Source: Coriobacteriia bacterium
Lineage (GTDB): Bacteria; Actinomycetota; Coriobacteriia; Anaerosomatales; JAENZW01
Assembly: GCA_029858605.1 (NCBI GenBank)
Contig: JAOUET010000030.1
Location: 1 to 13,562 of the forward strand
Direction: 5' to 3'
Length of the DNA stretch: 13,562 bases
In this document: one piece after another, positions 8,955 through 13,562 of the stretch
How the letters are laid out: every line of letters begins with the position of its first letter
How positions within the stretch are numbered: position 1 is the first letter of the stretch
Notes under the pieces: model-generated
What the model was told of the DNA's origin: nothing
What the model saw: the letters and a program-made list of their open reading frames with translations, nothing else
The model's database searches: none
Translations under genes and position numbers: made by a program

Positions 8955-8987
8955 GGGACGCGCGCGATTCTTCTCGCGACGCGCCCC
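8955..8987. terminator. GC-rich hairpin downstream of the cytochrome b gene
   Basis: CGCGA (8963-8967) and TCGCG (8974-8978) close a TTCTTC loop. Beyond a single-base bulge the stem continues as four G/C pairs and then GGG (8955-8957) with CCC (8985-8987). It lies in the 104-bp gap between the cytochrome b stop and the coiled-coil gene start, just past the cytochrome gene on the minus strand, where a terminator is expected. No T-run follows, so it would be an atypical terminator. Confidence 0.4.
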
Positions 8988-9004
8988 AGCTACTTGCCCC
9001 TACT

Positions 9005-9850
9005 CTACGAACCCAAAACGGGCTCTGGTGACGGTGGCTCCGGCCTCGCAGGTTCGTGGGCCTCCTCGTCGTGACCGTGACCGCCCTTGATCTCCATCTT
9101 CTTGATGCCGAAAAAGTCGAGGGTGCATGGTACGTCTTCGGTGGCGGACAAGTACACGTGGACCGTCGTCATGATGATGAAGCCCCAGTTGAGAATGTAG
9201 TGGAGTATCCTCGCGTACCAACCGGCGAGGTCGACGCTGCCGACCATGGCACCGAGCCACCAACCCACGATCAGGTCACGCGGGCTGTACCCGAAGATGA
9301 AGTCCTTCGTCACGAGCGAGAACCCCGTGATCGCCATCAGCACCATCATGACGAGAAACAGTTGATAGCTGAGCTTCTGCATGACGTTGTACTTTGCGAC
9401 GTGCGGCTTCTTGTTGCTGAAGTACCCGTAGTACGCCAGCACGCCTAGGGCTGAGTTCAAGTCCTTCCGCGTGACCGCGAACTCGCGCCAGTCCCGCGCC
9501 TTCGAGTAGAACGCATACCAAATGCGCCAAACCAGGATCACGCACACGATGATCATGAACGTGTAGTGGATGTAGCGCATCGTCGTCCGCCCCCCGTAGA
9601 AGTACGGAAAGCGGATGTACATGCCGGTGGCGCCCAGGATGACCATCGAGGTCATGTGCGTAGCGTGCAGCGTCTTCGGCAAGACAGGAACCGAATGATC
9701 GTGCTCGGGCCACTTGTGCTCCAGAAACTTCATGCGGAAGCGTCCCTTGAGGATGCCGGCAACGAAGTGCACGACCAGGAAGAGCAGCACGAGCATGTAC
9801 AGGACGACGAAGATGTTGTCTAGCCAGATGTTCAAGGCAATAAGATCCAC
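9005..9850 (-). CDS. cytochrome b subunit, Ni,Fe-hydrogenase/formate dehydrogenase (HyaC/FdnI) type
   Basis: This is a membrane di-heme-type cytochrome b that would pass electrons between a periplasmic oxidoreductase and the quinone pool. The 281-residue product has about five hydrophobic segments (13-33, 62-80, 93-115, 158-180, 214-234). HyaC-like blocks are ATHMTSMVILGATGMYIRFP (63-82), IHYTFMIIVCVILVWRIWYAF (94-114, range only), the ITGF turn (174-177) and ILHYILNWGFIIMTTVHVYL (215-234). His65, His95, His217 and His231 are the likely heme ligands. An extra N-terminal helix and a Pro/Glu/His-rich tail with GGHGHDEEAHEP (256-267) set it apart from HyaC. The GTG start is preceded by AGGGGGAT. 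It stands alone, with no hydrogenase, formate dehydrogenase or other catalytic subunit in the window, so its partner must be encoded elsewhere. The family is secure; the specific complex is unknown. Confidence 0.85.
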   Translation of the reverse strand: MDLIALNIWLDNIFVVLYMLVLLFLVVHFVAGILKGRFRMKFLEHKWPEHDHSVPVLPKTLHATHMTSMVILGATGMYIRFPYFYGGRTTMRYIHYTFMIIVCVILVWRIWYAFYSKARDWREFAVTRKDLNSALGVLAYYGYFSNKKPHVAKYNVMQKLSYQLFLVMMVLMAITGFSLVTKDFIFGYSPRDLIVGWWLGAMVGSVDLAGWYARILHYILNWGFIIMTTVHVYLSATEDVPCTLDFFGIKKMEIKGGHGHDEEAHEPARPEPPSPEPVLGS

Positions 9851-10159
9851 GGGATCCCCCCTACCTCACTAGGACCGCCACTACGATGCGTGTCCCACGC
9901 GCGGTCGTTTTCGCGAGCCAAGTTACAGTTTCGACGCGCGCGCGCCGAGTCCTATCGAAGACTCCTGTGCGCTTGCACGTCGAACGACACTCAGTCTGGG
10001 GACGACGAGACGGCGAACTGGAGTCCAAGGCCGCGTACTTCTGTGGCTGGCGTTCTCAGTCCCCGCCACAACCTCGGGGAGATGAGCACCGGGTTCGCGG
10101 ACGCCGTCGACTCCTCCGGCACCATGCCGACTCCCCCGGCACCATGGCGGCACCATGGC
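9851..10159. other. 309-bp intergenic region without a convincing gene
   Basis: The region separates the metal ATPase (stop at 10160) from the cytochrome b gene, both on the minus strand. It holds the tandem repeat at 10109-10160, the hairpin at 10055-10086, an alternating CG run around 9935-9946 and a small GCGTG/CACGC inverted repeat at 9888-9900 upstream of the cytochrome b start. The cytochrome promoter must lie here, but I could not place a -35/-10 pair. A 44-codon minus-strand frame (9991-10125) with GGGGGAG upstream is open but shows no recognisable features. Confidence 0.6.
10055..10086 (-). terminator. hairpin downstream of the metal ATPase gene
   Basis: CCCCG (10061-10065) pairs with CGGGG (10075-10079). 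The stem continues through a T-A pair and, past a small internal bulge, CTCA (10055-10058) with TGAG (10083-10086). It lies about 75 bases past the ATPase stop on the minus strand and is a reasonable but T-tract-less terminator candidate. Confidence 0.35.

Positions 10160-10160
<1 letters not shown>
10109..10160. repeat. 20-bp tandem repeat, 2.6 copies, abutting the ATPase stop codon
   Basis: GACTCCTCCGGCACCATGCC (10109-10128) is followed directly by GACTCCCCCGGCACCATGGC (10129-10148), two mismatches apart. A partial third copy, GGCACCATGGCC (10149-10160), follows. The core GGCACCATG occurs three times. The array touches the TAG stop of the ATPase gene and lies outside any supported gene. It could be slippage, an mRNA 3' structure or part of a dispersed intergenic element. 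Confidence 0.8.
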
Positions 10161-12774
<2,614 letters not shown>

Positions 12775-12778
<4 letters not shown>

Positions 12779-13152
12779 GCCCGCTCTTCGGCCACGTGCT
12801 CGAGCGCCTGAGAGAGCAACACTCGAACGTGATCGTCCGCGAGGCGGTAGACCGCGCGCTTCCCGTCGCGACGGTACGCAACAAGATTGCGATCGCGCAG
12901 CACGCGGAGCTGGTGACTGACTGCCGACTGCGAACTCCCCGTGACGGCCGCGAGGTCGCAAACGCACAACTCCGTTGCACTCAAGGCGGTCAGAATCTGC
13001 AGACGCGTGGGGTCGCAAAGCGCTGAGAACACGTCGGCAAGCGAGCGAGCCGTGGTCTCGTCGTGCAGCGAATCGCGCGCTTCGGCAACGGCTGCAGCAT
13101 CGACTGCGAAAGCCCTGCATTCGGCAGATCTGTCGTGTGAACGTCTGCTCAT
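12775..13152 (-). CDS. cadC: ArsR/SmtB-family metal-sensing repressor (CadC type)
   Basis: These dimeric winged-helix repressors leave the operator when metal binds, inducing the efflux pump. The 125-residue product shows the alpha3 motif ELCVCDL (61-67; C63, C65), the recognition helix SSQSAVSHQLRVLRD (73-87) and the wing YRRDGKRAVYRL (93-104). Cys12, in an N-terminal extension, could complete an alpha3N Cd/Pb/Bi site with C63 and C65. The C-terminal helix has D106-x-H108...H119-xx-E122, the spacing of the SmtB/CzrA alpha5 zinc site. Both sites therefore look intact, as in CadC. No ribosome-binding site precedes the ATG. The predicted promoter starts transcription within a few bases of it, so the mRNA may be leaderless. 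It is the first gene of an operon with the P1B ATPase, overlapping by 4 bp, and probably represses its own operon through the inverted repeat at 13138-13159. Confidence 0.93.
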
Positions 13153-13159
13153 ACGTTCA
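13138..13159. promoter_or_regulatory. probable CadC operator: perfect inverted repeat over the regulator start codon
   Basis: TGAACGT (13138-13144) and ACGTTCA (13153-13159) are perfect reverse complements separated by 8 bases. The start codon of the regulator (13152-13150) lies inside the spacer, and the right arm abuts the -10. TGAA...TTCA half-sites are characteristic of SmtB/CzrA/CadC operators. Binding here would block the transcription start of the operon. Confidence 0.65.
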
Positions 13160-13160
13160 T

Positions 13161-13189
13161 ATAATGGAGGCGAGCTTCGGCTCCGTCAA
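13161..13189 (-). promoter_or_regulatory. sigma-70-type promoter of the metal-resistance operon
   Basis: On the minus strand, TTGACG (13189-13184), one mismatch from the -35 consensus, is followed after 17 bases by CATTAT (13166-13161), four of six matches to the -10 consensus including the key A and T positions. Initiation about seven bases further on falls at 13153-13155, immediately before the ATG at 13152. That fits the missing ribosome-binding site and a leaderless or almost leaderless transcript. Confidence 0.6.
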
Positions 13190-13245
13190 GAGCGAGGGCG
13201 CACCTTGCCGGGAACCGACGCAGGCCAGACCGTCGCAGAGCGGCG

Positions 13246-13562
13246 CTACGGAGGCGGGCGATCCGGAGAGGGTCCGATCCGCTCGCCGCTGTCGAGTCGG
13301 TCCATCGTCGCCATCTCGTCCGATGAGAGTACGAAGTCGAATACGTCGGCGTTCTCGGCGATCCGATCGGCGTGAACCGACTTTGGAATGGCAACTATCC
13401 CCCGCTGGAGAATCCACCTGAGTGTGACTTGTGCGGGGGTCTTGTCATGACGTGACGCGATCCCCTGTATCTCGGCGACGTCGTTCACTCTGCCACGCAT
13501 AATCGGCGCCCATGCCTCGACAGCGATACTGTTTCGCACACAGAACGAAACGACTTCGGGTT
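13246..13562 (-). CDS. aldo/keto reductase, C-terminal part (5' end outside the window)
   Basis: These NADPH-dependent TIM-barrel oxidoreductases reduce carbonyl compounds. The frame is open to the window edge and ends at the TAG read from 13248. Its visible residues begin PEVVSFCVRNSIAVEAWAPI, equivalent to the 'xxFCRKNGIAVxAWSPL' block of the family. Next comes the helix KTPAQVTLRWILQRGI and the family's third signature AIPKSVHADRI, where the IPKS lysine and following Arg contact the NADPH 2'-phosphate. The end is DEMATMDRLDSGERIGPSPDRPPP, as in 2,5-diketo-gluconate-reductase-like members. About one third of the protein is present, so substrate class cannot be judged. It lies on the same strand as and 93 bp upstream of the metal-resistance operon, whose own promoter sits in the gap; no functional link is implied. 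Confidence 0.92.
   Translation of the reverse strand, partial: PEVVSFCVRNSIAVEAWAPIMRGRVNDVAEIQGIASRHDKTPAQVTLRWILQRGIVAIPKSVHADRIAENADVFDFVLSSDEMATMDRLDSGERIGPSPDRPPP

Noticed and set aside
9991..10125. 44-codon minus-strand frame with GGGGGAG six bases upstream
   Set aside because: No recognisable domain, hydrophobic segment or conserved context, and its start lies in the tandem repeat; a chance frame is as likely.
12779..13120. 114-residue N-terminal extension of the metal ATPase
   Set aside because: The extension lies out of frame over the regulator gene, is Arg/Ser/Cys-rich without domain features, and the ATGA overlap with a ribosome-binding site gives a clear start at 12778.
13137..13165. 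Perfect TATAAT on the plus strand (13160-13165) with a weak -35 at 13137-13142
   Set aside because: It would transcribe antisense into the aldo/keto reductase with no gene on that strand; the same AT-rich block is better explained as the -10 of the minus-strand operon.

Overview
The window is high-GC, densely coded bacterial chromosome with GTG and TTG starts next to ATG. No mobile element, phage gene, CRISPR array, rRNA or tRNA was found. The gene set fits a strictly or facultatively anaerobic, high-GC bacterium: alpha-type (non-adenylylated) glutamine synthetase I, a stand-alone FMN glutamate-synthase-like protein of a kind common in anaerobes, LarE, AMP-forming acetyl-CoA synthetase, and a hydrogenase/formate-dehydrogenase-type cytochrome b. 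An anaerobic actinobacterium of the Coriobacteriia type is my best guess, by inference only.

Layout, left to right. (1) 1-336 (+): P-II protein GlnB/GlnK, lacking only its start codon. (2) 412-981 (+): PduO-type cob(I)alamin adenosyltransferase. It meets acetyl-CoA synthetase (978-2999, -) tail to tail, and both TAG stops are read from one CTAG palindrome. (3) 3102-3905 (+): LarE sulfur transferase with three conserved cysteines. (4) 3986-5353 (-): glutamine synthetase, divergent from an FMN glutamate-synthase-like gene (5429-7018, +) across a 75-bp promoter region. The latter ends at a strong 12-bp-stem terminator nested in a 13-bp inverted repeat. (5) 7195-8553 and 8559-8900 (both -): a short UbiB/AarF-family kinase and a small coiled-coil protein in one operon. 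(6) 9005-9850 (-): an orphan multi-helix cytochrome b with a His/acid-rich tail. (7) 9851-10159: non-coding, with a hairpin and a 20-bp tandem repeat. (8) 10160-12778 and 12775-13152 (both -): a three-HMA-domain Zn/Cd/Pb P1B-ATPase, translationally coupled (ATGA) to an upstream CadC/SmtB-type regulator. (9) 13246-13562 (-): the C-terminal part of an aldo/keto reductase.

Two functional modules stand out. The nitrogen module (P-II, GlnA, FMN glutamate-synthase-like protein) would assimilate ammonium, with P-II as sensor. The synthase-like protein has neither a glutaminase domain nor a GltD partner in the window, and carries an unusual N-terminal four-cysteine cluster. The metal-resistance module is a classic sensor plus efflux pump. 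The sensor retains both the alpha3N (Cd/Pb) and alpha5 (Zn) metal sites. Its predicted promoter gives a nearly leaderless mRNA, and a perfect inverted repeat overlaps the start codon, which suggests tight autorepression.

I see no clearly new multi-gene system. The most novel-looking points are the four-Cys synthase, the three-Cys orphan LarE, the short UbiB/coiled-coil pair, the orphan cytochrome b, and the operator/leaderless arrangement of the metal regulator.
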